Shown here piece after piece: positions 35,583-44,330 of a stretch of DNA of 64,000 nt. Position 1 is the stretch's first letter. Each line of letters starts with the position of its first letter. Below the pieces are notes generated by a model. It was not told where the DNA came from. It was given only the letters and a program-made list of their open reading frames with translations, and made no database searches. The position numbers and the translations under genes were made by a program. Source of the stretch: Malaya genurostris (taxonomy: Eukaryota > Arthropoda > Insecta > Diptera > Culicidae); the NCBI RefSeq assembly GCF_030247185.1, contig NC_080572.1, positions 185,594,866-185,658,865 on the forward strand. Direction: 5' to 3'.

Positions 35583-35788
35583 GTCCCGGGTTGGCGGTTT
35601 AGGCGCTGGTCTTACAAGCCAGTTGTCGTATCTTCGAGTCCCGACCTTGAAGGATTCTTAGTGTCTACAGGATCGTAGTACTAGCCATGCAATGACTCTG
35701 TACGCTAAGAATCGGTTGCAAAGTCTGTTGAAACAGAAAGGCCAAATTCCACTAAAGGAGTGTAATGCCAGGTTTTCTATTTGCTTTG
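35583..35788 (+). mobile_element. tRNA-derived SINE, full length, with 13-bp target duplication
   Basis: Begins GTCCCGGGTTGGCGGTTTAG, has the B-box region (TCTTCGAGTCCCGACC), then the family body and tail (CTATTTGCTTTG). Flanked by CCATGTTTTTGGA at 35570-35582 and 35789-35801. Same family as 2932-3142, opposite strand. Confidence 0.88.
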
Positions 35789-35801
35789 CCATGTTTTTGG
35801 A

Positions 35802-36579
35802 ACTTGCCGCCTCTGGCTGCCATGAAAAGTTTTCAATGCCATGAGCATATTACGGATATATGCATGGATTACATCGACAATTTTCAGTATCTCACAAAGT
35901 CTTTGATTGCCATGAAGCAAATGAAGTGGAAAAAGTGAGGCGACATATATAAAAAATCCGAACGCCTTTTGAATTTTCGACCAAGTAAATAATTAGAAGA
36001 AAACATCGAATTCACCGAACCTCCGGCGAACGACCGTTAGTAGGTTAAAGCCGGGTATAAATAAATGATATAAATCCGTTAGATTTTAGAGCGTTAATAG
36101 AACTGTTTGGTAGCTTTTTGATTGATCCATGATGTATTTTACTAACCAATTTCGAGTTTCGTGCTTGAAATTTTTTAGATAACTATTTTGGGGTTTGTGT
36201 TAGGACGGTTAAAACTTAAAGCCGTCTTGAACTCAATGTTATACCTATCACTGCTAACGAGCAATAAACAGAGAGAAAAGATGGCATGTAAGTTATCAGT
36301 TGTGTAGTAACGAAGTAGCTTAAAAACAATTTTATACGCAATTCATAATACCCATTTCTTTGGATTCATCAAACCTTAACCTAGCAACTTAACTGATTAT
36401 TACATACGGACTGGGAAAATCTCATAGACAGAAATACAGATTTTATTATGTCATGCACCTTTGCCGGGCGAACGATGGAAACGAAAATACAATTATTGAG
36501 TGTAGCTTGGGGATACTTGTCTGCGATACAAGGACAAACGGGTAAGATTCAAGTAGATCTACATCTACTATCAGAAGCG
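35802..36579. other. Spacer left of the mariner element
   Basis: No supported gene or bounded element. Confidence 0.4.
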
Positions 36580-37292
36580 TACAGGGTCCGCCATCTAACT
36601 TTTTTTTTTGAACTAGCGGTTATTTCGACATTGGTAACCTTAATGTCACTTCTGATTTGACAGAAACTTTTATCCTTCCGCTGAACGAAAATGGTTGTGT
36701 ATAAGCTTGAGAAACGCGTGAAAATAGTGCCAACTGGGCTTGCGATCAGCTTGAAGAAAACGCCGATTTTTGCCAAAAAATTTGTTAATGTTAATAAGTA
36801 AAATTGTCGCATCTGGGGGACGAAAAACCCGCCCGTCAACATGGAGAAGCCATTCGTAACCGAATGTTCGAAGTGAGTACACGCGTTTTTTTAACAATCG
36901 ACATCGGTAAGACGAAGGTGCCTATCACAGCAGAGGCTGTAGTATAGGCATTAAATAAAAGTGATAAAAAGTAGCATCCCCGCAAGTGAGTTCTGTCTGT
37001 GCACCGGTTTTGTATCGGTATCAACAGTAGACGCTATTGTGCTATCCTCGGGCAGCAGTTATTTCTATTGTTTGCTACCCGCATCGCAGCAGCCAAATCC
37101 TGAGTCAAGGTCACGCTGAAGCACAACGAAGGAGTGAAGGAGCAACTCACCTAACAGCTTACCGTGACATACTGTTAAGTATTTTCTCAAACTTTTTCTT
37201 TCAACTTTTACTATTCATATATTTTCTTTTCATTTTATTTCTTTCTTTCTCATTTCAAGTGCGGGAGACTTCTTTACTCCCGCACTTTAAAT

Positions 37293-38735
37293 ATGAATAT
37301 TGATGACAGTGGGGGTGTCTCGGAGGAGGGCGAAGCTGAACGAATGAACGAAGAACATTTAGAGGCTGAGTTTGCTTCCGAGATGCCATCTACCCCTCCT
37401 ATACCATCTCCCCCTCCGATACCATCTCCCTCTCCGATGCCATCTCCCTCTCCGATGCCTCCATCTCCCTCTAAGATATTGCCTGCCCGCCAAAAAGTTT
37501 ACCAAGACGATGGCTCGGGGGGTCCGTGGGTGGTATACTTCCGGCCCAAATTAAAGTCTCTCAGAGTTTTAAATATTGCTCGGGACCTGGAAAAACATTA
37601 CTCGGCAATAAAAACAATAGATAAGGTTTCGCCAAACAAGTTACGCGTTGTTGTGTCCGACCTGAAGCAAGCAAACGCGATTGCTACCAGCGAGTTGTTC
37701 ACGAAGGAGTACCGCGTGTACGTCCCGTCTCATGTGGTGGAGATCGACGGTGTGGTCCGTGACGAAAGTCTGACAATCGAAGATCTGATGAAGGACGGGG
37801 TAGGCCGTTTCAAAAACCCCGACCTTCATCCAGTGAAAATTCTGGAGTGCAAGCAATTGCACTCCAAATCGATAGATGGTAAATTTTACCAATCGGACTC
37901 ATTTCGCGTGACTTTTGCCGGATCTGCACTTCCAAATTACTTGGTAGTGAGTGGAGTTCGTCTACCTGTTCGGCTGTATGTACCGCGGGTAATGCATTGT
38001 ACAAGCTGCAAACAGCTAGGTCATACGGCAACCTATTGTTGCAACAAACTGCGATGCGGCAAATGCGGAGAGGCCCATGAGGACGATCTCTGCAGAAGAG
38101 CAGTGGAAAAGTGTTGCTACTGCGGGGAGAATCCTCATGATCTTTCGGTGTGCCCTACGTACATACAGCGTGCGGAGAAATTGAAGCGATCCGTGAAAGA
38201 ACGTTCCAAACGTTCTTATGCGGAAATCTTAAAAAGAACCACTCCATCGACCCCTGAGAACCCGTTTGCAATCTTGCCAGTTGAAGAGGATACCTCTGAC
38301 GACCCAGGCGAAGGACCTTCCTACACACAGGTTGAAGGAAGCAGGAAAAGACAAAATCTGGCTTCTCCCAAGCTTCCTCGTAAAGGCCTCAGACTGTCCT
38401 CTTCGTCACAAAAGAACCAAACGGAAACAAAAAGTGCTGACTCAAAACCGAAGCAAACACCTCCTGGGTTCAAAAAACTTAGGGATGATAAGGAGTACCC
38501 AGCACTTCCTGGGGCATCAAAAAACCCGAATGACCCCAAAGCACAACCAGAAAATCCAACAAACGCTGGATTATTGAAATTTTCTGATATCGTGGACTGG
38601 ATATTAACAGCCTTCAATATTACTGATCCTCTGAAAAGCTTCCTAACTGCTCTACTGCCAACAGTAAGGACATTTTTAAAACAGTTGACTGAACAATGGC
38701 CCCTCCTTGCAGCGATCGTATCTTTTGATGGATAA
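37293..38735 (+). CDS. LINE ORF1, Gag-like RNA-binding protein
   Basis: 480 residues. The start (AAATATGAATATTG) follows the 5' UTR. Residues about 30-60 are a Pro/Ser-rich linker of repeated PSPSPMP units. The middle domain (about 75-235, from PWVVYFRPKLKSL) has the RNA-binding-type fold expected of I-clade ORF1 proteins. Three zinc knuckles follow: C236-C239-H244-C249 (CX2CX4HX4C), C255-C258-H262-C267 (CX2CX3HX4C), and C273-C276-H281-C286. A basic stretch (KLKRSVKERSKRSYAEILKR) comes next, then a low-complexity polar tail and a hydrophobic C-terminus (about 435-480). In this family ORF1 coats the element RNA and forms the ribonucleoprotein. The stop TAA at 38733-38735 overlaps the ORF2 start. 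Confidence 0.93.
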   Translation: MNIDDSGGVSEEGEAERMNEEHLEAEFASEMPSTPPIPSPPPIPSPSPMPSPSPMPPSPSKILPARQKVYQDDGSGGPWVVYFRPKLKSLRVLNIARDLEKHYSAIKTIDKVSPNKLRVVVSDLKQANAIATSELFTKEYRVYVPSHVVEIDGVVRDESLTIEDLMKDGVGRFKNPDLHPVKILECKQLHSKSIDGKFYQSDSFRVTFAGSALPNYLVVSGVRLPVRLYVPRVMHCTSCKQLGHTATYCCNKLRCGKCGEAHEDDLCRRAVEKCCYCGENPHDLSVCPTYIQRAEKLKRSVKERSKRSYAEILKRTTPSTPENPFAILPVEEDTSDDPGEGPSYTQVEGSRKRQNLASPKLPRKGLRLSSSSQKNQTETKSADSKPKQTPPGFKKLRDDKEYPALPGASKNPNDPKAQPENPTNAGLLKFSDIVDWILTAFNITDPLKSFLTALLPTVRTFLKQLTEQWPLLAAIVSFDG

Positions 38736-41700
38736 TTTACCACTGAGAATCGAAGATATGATCATTGTGCTTCAGTGGAATTGCAGAAGTATCATCCCAA
38801 AACTTGATTCTTTCAAACACTTAATACATACTCATAATTGCGATGTATTCTCCTTGAGTGAAACTTGGCTTACTTCTAACATCAACCTCGACTTCCATAA
38901 TTTTAACATAATCCGCCTGGACCGAGAAGACTCTTATGGAGGGGTACTTTTAGGGATTAGAAAGTGCTATTCATTTTATCGTATTAACCTCCCCTCGACA
39001 CCGGGAATTGAAGTTGTTGCTTGCCAAATTAATATTAAAGGCAAAGATCTATGTATAGCTTCTATCTACATTCCTCCCAGAGTCTCGATAGGGCATCGTC
39101 GGCTTGCAGACATCATAGAACTTCTTCCTTCACCGCGGCTGGTTTTAGGGGACTTTAACTCGCATGGTACAGGATGGGGCTGCTTATATGATGATAATCG
39201 TTCTTCGTTAATCCAAGATCTGTGTGACAACTTCAATTTGACAATTCTAAACACGGGAGAAATGACACGGAACCCTAGACCGCCAGCACAACCAAGTGCG
39301 CTGGATTTATCCCTTTGCTCGACTTCGCTACAGTTAGATTGCAAGTGGAAGGTAATCTGTGATCCTCACGGTAGCGATCACTTGCCGATCATAGTTTCTA
39401 TCACCAACCGTGGAAGACCATCGGAAACAATCAATGTTTCGTACGATTTCACACGAAACATTGATTGGAAACGTTACGCGAGCTCGATATCTGAGAAACT
39501 AGAAACATCACAGGAGCTTCCTCCGGAGGAAGAGTATACATTTTTGGCTGGCTTGATTCTTGACACCGCAATTCAAGCTCAGACGAAACGAGTACCTAGC
39601 GCGCAAACTAGTATGCGTTCTCCCAACCCATGGTGGGACAAAGAGTGCTCAGAGCTGAAAACGAAAAAAGCTTCAGCCTTCATCTCGTTTAGAAGGAACG
39701 GAACTCCAGATAATTATCGGAAATACGCGGCGTTAGAATTTCAAATGAAAAGTCTGATTAAAGCTAAGAAACGCGGTTACTGGCGAAGGTTTGTTGACGG
39801 ATTAACGAGAGAAACAGCAATGAGCACTCTTTGGAATACGGCCCGTCGCATGCGCAATCGAAATCACGCGAACGAAAGCGAGGAATATTCTAACCGCTGG
39901 ATATTTGATTTCGCTAAGAAAGTATGTCCTGATTCTGTTCCGGAACAGAAGATATCCCGCGTCGCGACATTGAATACAAACGAAACACCGTTTTCGATGG
40001 TAGAGTTCTCACTTGCGCTCTTGTCGTGTAACAATAGAGCCCCGGGGTTAGACAGAATTAAATTCAACTTGTTGAAAAATCTGCCCGACTCTGCCAAAAG
40101 GCGCTTGCTGAATTTATTCAACAAGTTCCTCGAGGGTAATATTGTCCCACACGAATGGAGAGAAGTGAGAGTTATTACTATTCAAAAACCTGGAAAACCA
40201 GCCTCCGATCACAATTCGTATCGGCCGATTGCTATGCTTTCCTGTATCCGGAAATTGTTGGAGAAAATGATTCTCTTCCGTCTAGACAATTGGGTCGAAA
40301 CAAATGGATTGCTTTCAGGTACACAATTTGGGTTCCGCAGGGGCAAAGGAACGAACGATTGTCTAGCGTTGCTCTCAACAGAAATTCAAATGGCATTTGC
40401 TCGTAAAGAACAAATGGCATCAGTTTTCCTCGACATCAAGGGGGCATTCGATTCAGTTTCCATTAACGTTCTATCTGAGAAGTTGCATCAGCATGGTCTT
40501 TCACCAGTTTTGAACAACTTTTTATATAATCTATTGTCCGAGAAACACATGCATTTTGAGCATGGTGATTTGACGACAAAGCGATTCAGTTACATGGGTC
40601 TTCCTCAGGGCTCATGCTTAAGCCCCCTTTTATACAACTTTTACGTAAATAACATTGATGAATGTATCAACACATCTTGCACGCTAAGACAACTTGCCGA
40701 CGACAGTGTTGTGTCTATTATAGGACCCAAAGCTGCCGATCTCCAAGGACCATTGCAAGATACCCTCGACAACTTGTCGACATGGGCTTTTCAAATGGGT
40801 ATCGAGTTCTCTACGGAGAAAACTGAGCTGGTTGTATTTTCAAGGAAGCGAGAACCTGCGCAATTACAGCTTCAACTAGGGGGTGAAACCATAGCTCAGG
40901 TTTTCACATTTAAATATCTCGGGGTCTGGTTCGATTCCAAAGGTACCTGGGGATGTCACATTAGGTATTTGAAACGAAAATGCCTACAGAGAATCAATTT
41001 CCTTCGTACAATAACCGGAACTTGGTGGGGCTCTCACCCAGGAGACCTGATCAGGTTGTACAAAACGACGATATTGTCAGTAATGGAATATGGATGTTTC
41101 TGTTTCCGCTCCGCTACGAATATTCATTTCATTAAACTGGAAAGAATTCAGTATCGTTGTTTACGTATTGCCTTGGGTTGCATGCAATCAACCCATACGA
41201 TGAGTCTTGAAGTGCTGGCGGGCGTCTTACCGTTGAAAAACAGGTTCTGGGATCTCTCATATCGACTGCTAATCCGATGCGACATTTTGAATCCGATGGT
41301 GATAGAAAACTTTGAAAAGCTCGTCGAGCTTAATTCACAAACCCGTTTTATGTCCTTGTATTTTGACTACATGGCTCAGAATATAAATCCTTCTTCGTTT
41401 GTTCCCAATCGTGTTCATTTTGTGGATACTTCTAATTCTACTGTGTTTTTCGACACATCCATGAAAGAGGAAATTCGTGGAATCCCGGATCCTGTACGCC
41501 CTCAAGAGATCCCAAAAATTTTTAATAATAAATTTAAAGAAGTCGACTGTAATAAAATGTTTTACACTGACGGATCATATCTAGACGGGTCCACTGGCTT
41601 CGGTATATTCAATGTAAATTTCACCGCTTCCTATAAACTCAGTGATCCAGCTTCAGTTTACGTCGCAGAACTAGCTGCAATTCAGTATACCCTTGAGATC

Positions 41701-42408
41701 ATTGACACTCTGCCCACAGATCACTACTTCATTGTATCGGACAGTCTCAGTTCCATTGAGGCTCTCCGTTCAGTGAAGCCTGGAAAGCACTCACCGTATT
41801 TCCTGGGGAAAATACGGGAACAATTGAGTGCTTTATCTGCAAAATCATACCAGATTACCTTGGTTTGGGTCCCCTCACATTGTTCCATACGGGGCAATGA
41901 GAGGGCGGACTCGTTAGCCAAGGTGGGCGCACTAGAAGGTGATATCTATGAAAGACCAATCTGCTTCAATGAATTTTTCAGTTGCTGTCGTCAGAAAACT
42001 CTAGCCAGCTGGCAGAATACATGGAATAGTGGAACTCTGGGACGATGGTTACACTCAATAGTCCCACAGGTATCGACGAAAGCTTGGTTCCGGGGGTTAG
42101 ACGTGAGCCGAGACTTTATTCGTGTAATGTCAAGGCTCATGTCTAATCATTATATGTTCAGCGCGCATCTCCGTCGTGTGGGGCTCGCTGAGAGTGGTGT
42201 CTGCGTTTGCGGTGAGGGTTATCATGACATCGAACATGTTGTTTGGACATGTGTCGAGTATTGTGATGCCAGGTCCCAACTCATAGGTTCCCTTCGGGCC
42301 CGAGGTATACCACCCTTCGTACCAGTCCGCGACGTCTTGGCAACTCGAAATCTTCCTTATATGACTCTCATCTATAACTTCTTGAAAACTATCAATGCTC
42401 AAATTTAG
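38728..42408 (+). CDS. LINE ORF2: AP endonuclease, reverse transcriptase and RNase H polyprotein
   Basis: About 1226 residues from the ATG at 38728, which overlaps the ORF1 stop as ATGGATAA. The next ATG (38758, before IIVLQWNCRS) is an alternative. The N-terminal endonuclease has QWNCRS, SETW, GDFNSHGTGWG (about residue 140) and SDHLPI, i.e. the metal and phosphate residues needed to nick target DNA. The reverse transcriptase has QFGFRRGKGT, VFLDIKGAFDSV (Asp about 569), GLPQGSCLSPLLYN and LADDS (about 658), the family's F/YADD box. RNase H follows (about 945-1075): YTDGSYLDGS (Asp about 948), AELAAIQYTLE, VSDSLSSIEAL, and VPSHCSIRGNERAD. A C-terminal Cys/His knuckle is CVCGEGYHDIEHVVWTC. 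No stop or frameshift is seen. Confidence 0.95.
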   Translation: MDNLPLRIEDMIIVLQWNCRSIIPKLDSFKHLIHTHNCDVFSLSETWLTSNINLDFHNFNIIRLDREDSYGGVLLGIRKCYSFYRINLPSTPGIEVVACQINIKGKDLCIASIYIPPRVSIGHRRLADIIELLPSPRLVLGDFNSHGTGWGCLYDDNRSSLIQDLCDNFNLTILNTGEMTRNPRPPAQPSALDLSLCSTSLQLDCKWKVICDPHGSDHLPIIVSITNRGRPSETINVSYDFTRNIDWKRYASSISEKLETSQELPPEEEYTFLAGLILDTAIQAQTKRVPSAQTSMRSPNPWWDKECSELKTKKASAFISFRRNGTPDNYRKYAALEFQMKSLIKAKKRGYWRRFVDGLTRETAMSTLWNTARRMRNRNHANESEEYSNRWIFDFAKKVCPDSVPEQKISRVATLNTNETPFSMVEFSLALLSCNNRAPGLDRIKFNLLKNLPDSAKRRLLNLFNKFLEGNIVPHEWREVRVITIQKPGKPASDHNSYRPIAMLSCIRKLLEKMILFRLDNWVETNGLLSGTQFGFRRGKGTNDCLALLSTEIQMAFARKEQMASVFLDIKGAFDSVSINVLSEKLHQHGLSPVLNNFLYNLLSEKHMHFEHGDLTTKRFSYMGLPQGSCLSPLLYNFYVNNIDECINTSCTLRQLADDSVVSIIGPKAADLQGPLQDTLDNLSTWAFQMGIEFSTEKTELVVFSRKREPAQLQLQLGGETIAQVFTFKYLGVWFDSKGTWGCHIRYLKRKCLQRINFLRTITGTWWGSHPGDLIRLYKTTILSVMEYGCFCFRSATNIHFIKLERIQYRCLRIALGCMQSTHTMSLEVLAGVLPLKNRFWDLSYRLLIRCDILNPMVIENFEKLVELNSQTRFMSLYFDYMAQNINPSSFVPNRVHFVDTSNSTVFFDTSMKEEIRGIPDPVRPQEIPKIFNNKFKEVDCNKMFYTDGSYLDGSTGFGIFNVNFTASYKLSDPASVYVAELAAIQYTLEIIDTLPTDHYFIVSDSLSSIEALRSVKPGKHSPYFLGKIREQLSALSAKSYQITLVWVPSHCSIRGNERADSLAKVGALEGDIYERPICFNEFFSCCRQKTLASWQNTWNSGTLGRWLHSIVPQVSTKAWFRGLDVSRDFIRVMSRLMSNHYMFSAHLRRVGLAESGVCVCGEGYHDIEHVVWTCVEYCDARSQLIGSLRARGIPPFVPVRDVLATRNLPYMTLIYNFLKTINAQI

Positions 42409-43490
42409 TGCTCTCCCTATCTCTTTCTCGTCTACAGCTCTACCGCACTCTTCTTTACGTTGCTGGAAGTATGGCCTGTGTAAACGATGCTTCGGAGCAT
42501 GCACCTGCCTTGAACTGACTGAGTTGCTGGAAGCTACCCAAAAACGTCACATCAACGTCAGAACACACCAACGAAGCATCCCAATCCAGAATAATCTCTT
42601 CATTGCTACAAGCTGAAAAACATGAAGATTCATCGAACGCAAAATGTGTCTAAAAGATGTATGCCACAAACCAATGATGTATTCAAATTTCAATTCAATA
42701 CTGTGTAGGTCCCACCCTCCCTATGTCCCCTTACTAACTGGGGAGTATGCCGCCCCGTAATACGGCATCCCTTTCTCTCCCCCTAACAACAAGACAATCG
42801 GCCACGTTAAGCTAAAGCAAATGAGCCTAATAAAAATTTTATTTGAAAAAAAAAAAAAAAAAAAACATGGAGAAGCCGATGCATCCTCAGAGAGTGACGG
42901 TTTGGTGCGGATTTCGGTCTGGCGGCATTTTTCTTCAAAAATGAGGCAGGAGCCGCCGCCACGGTCAATGACGAGCGCTACCGCGCCATGATCAGCGATT
43001 GGTTCTTCCCGTTACTTGAAGAGGAAGACTTGGACACCATTTGGTTCCAACAAGACGGCGCTCCGTGCCACACAGCCAACGCTACGATCGATCTTCTGCG
43101 CACAGTCTTCGAAGATCGAATTATCAGTCGAAATTCGGATGTCGTTTGGCCGCCTCGGAGCTGTGATTTGACGCCGTTAGACTATTATCTTTGGGGGGCT
43201 GTCAAAGATAAGTGTTATGTGGACAAGCCAGAGACAATTCAAGCCTTGAAGGACAACATTCGTGCAGCCATAGCTGAAATAAAGCTGCATACAATCGAAA
43301 ATGTACTAAAAAACTGGACCGACCGTATGGCGTACTGCAAGGCCAGCCGAGGCAGCCATTTGATTGAAATTATATTCCACAATTAACTGGAAGGATTGTA
43401 CTTTGATATGAAAAAATAAATTTTGAAATCGGATGAACCGTTTGTGTTTTATTGCATGTTTTAAAAAAAAGTTACATGGCGGACCCTGTA

Positions 43491-44330
43491 AAAATGTTCA
43501 ATCGAATGGTCTTCTAAAATGCTTCTTCTAAGCCCGAAACTGTCGAGCGAGACTCGCACAGGTGGCAACCGCATTTGGTTCATCATACACAATTGAATCT
43601 GTGTGTTGTGAGCTAGAATTGGATGATATTCTTATCGTTTCTCACGCGCTTGTAATACAGAGCCCTCACACTAAACTTTATTCGATATTTTATTCATCTT
43701 TTGACGAGTTTAGAACGGCCGACATACCGAAAATTCTCATTCGACTGATAAAGCAGTACAAATAAACAATTGTTGACAGCTGTACCCTAAGGTACCGTTG
43801 TAAAGAAATGTTATTTTCAAGGTTCAACGCGCCCTGGTGGAGTGCAGATGGATGCTGAAACGTAGAGAGGGTTTATGACTCTCGAATTGCGCCAGTTGTT
43901 TGAATAATGATGTTATTCACCAAGCATATATTGAAATGCTGCGGTGGAATAAGCATATCGATAAAATGACGGAGAATCACATGGATCTGATAAGAGTACA
44001 AATTGAAAAATAGGTCTAGAATTATTGTTGTGTTGAATGAATAATATATCATTTGCCTTGTTTTGTCAATTTATTGGATTCATTTTTGTTTTACACCAAA
44101 CGTAAATTTAACTGTGATGAGCTTCTCCCTGATTTTGAAATAGTTTATCTGTTTTAATAAATAGTTGCTGTTTTTCGTAGATAGATTTCTCGAACTATTG
44201 CACTAAATCTATAAAATAGTATTAACATTGTTAATTGACAGTCGTAGAAATTAAATTTCGATTTCGGTCACTTCAATAAAAAGAATAAAAAAGTAAAACA
44301 TAACAGTACTCTACTATAATAATAAAACAA
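43491..44330. other. Spacer / 3' flank of the nucleotidyltransferase-like gene
   Basis: No exon seen. On the minus strand AATAAA lies at 44075-44070, about 256 nt beyond the stop of the next gene, a likely poly(A) signal. Confidence 0.5.

Larger units (their letters stand above)
36852..42865 (+). mobile_element. Full-length non-LTR retrotransposon (LINE, I/LOA-type with RNase H)
   Basis: A 441-bp 5' UTR, two intact overlapping ORFs, a 3' UTR and a poly(A) run at about 42846-42865. The 12-bp CATGGAGAAGCC stands at 36840-36851 and right after the poly(A) at 42866-42877: a target-site duplication made from the mariner transposase gene. ORF order, three CCHC knuckles in ORF1 and EN-RT-RNase H in ORF2 place it with the I/LOA group (MosquI-like in mosquitoes; exact family not verified). 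Intact ORFs, intact tail and a perfect duplication indicate a young copy that may still be competent. The 3' UTR includes CCTAATAAAAATTTTATTTG just before the tail. Confidence 0.95.
36691..43386 (+). pseudogene. Mariner-type transposase remnant (DD41D), multiply broken
   Basis: An ATG at 36691 opens a short N-terminal piece (MVVYKLEKRVKIV) that runs straight into a C-terminal-domain segment containing NCRIWG, so the DNA-binding region and the first catalytic aspartate are deleted. A TAA at 36799-36801 breaks that segment, the LINE splits it at 36851, and a frameshift lies near 42930 after VTVWCGF. From about 42932 to the stop at 43386 the catalytic core is readable: WFQQDGAPCHTA, then WPPRSCDLTPLDYYLWG. 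The aspartates at 43054 and 43180 are separated by 41 residues, giving the DD41D spacing known from rosa-like mariner relatives. It cannot make active transposase. Similar intact elements elsewhere in the genome could still move it through its TIRs. Confidence 0.9.
36582..43488 (+). mobile_element. Mariner-like (DD41D) element, defective, split by a LINE
   Basis: Terminal inverted repeats CAGGGTCCGCCATCTAACTT (left) and AAGTTACATGGCGGACCCTG (right), each next to a TA (36580-36581 and 43489-43490), the Tc1/mariner target duplication. Removing the LINE and one copy of its target duplication leaves about 881 bp, far short of an autonomous element (about 1.3 kb), so it was internally deleted before or apart from the LINE insertion. 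The family is inferred from the transposase fragment described separately. Confidence 0.92.

Noticed and set aside
36448..36660. 70-codon plus-strand frame before the mariner
   Set aside because: It runs through the mariner terminal inverted repeat and has no domain; chance frame.
38707..38727. TTG start for LINE ORF2
   Set aside because: The upstream extension only reflects an open frame. The ATG at 38728 overlapping the ORF1 stop is the natural start.
42130..42504. Antisense 124-codon frame at the LINE 3' end, and similar antisense frames at 38321-38743, 39066-39344 and 39864-40124
   Set aside because: Shadows of the strongly coding LINE ORFs on the opposite strand.
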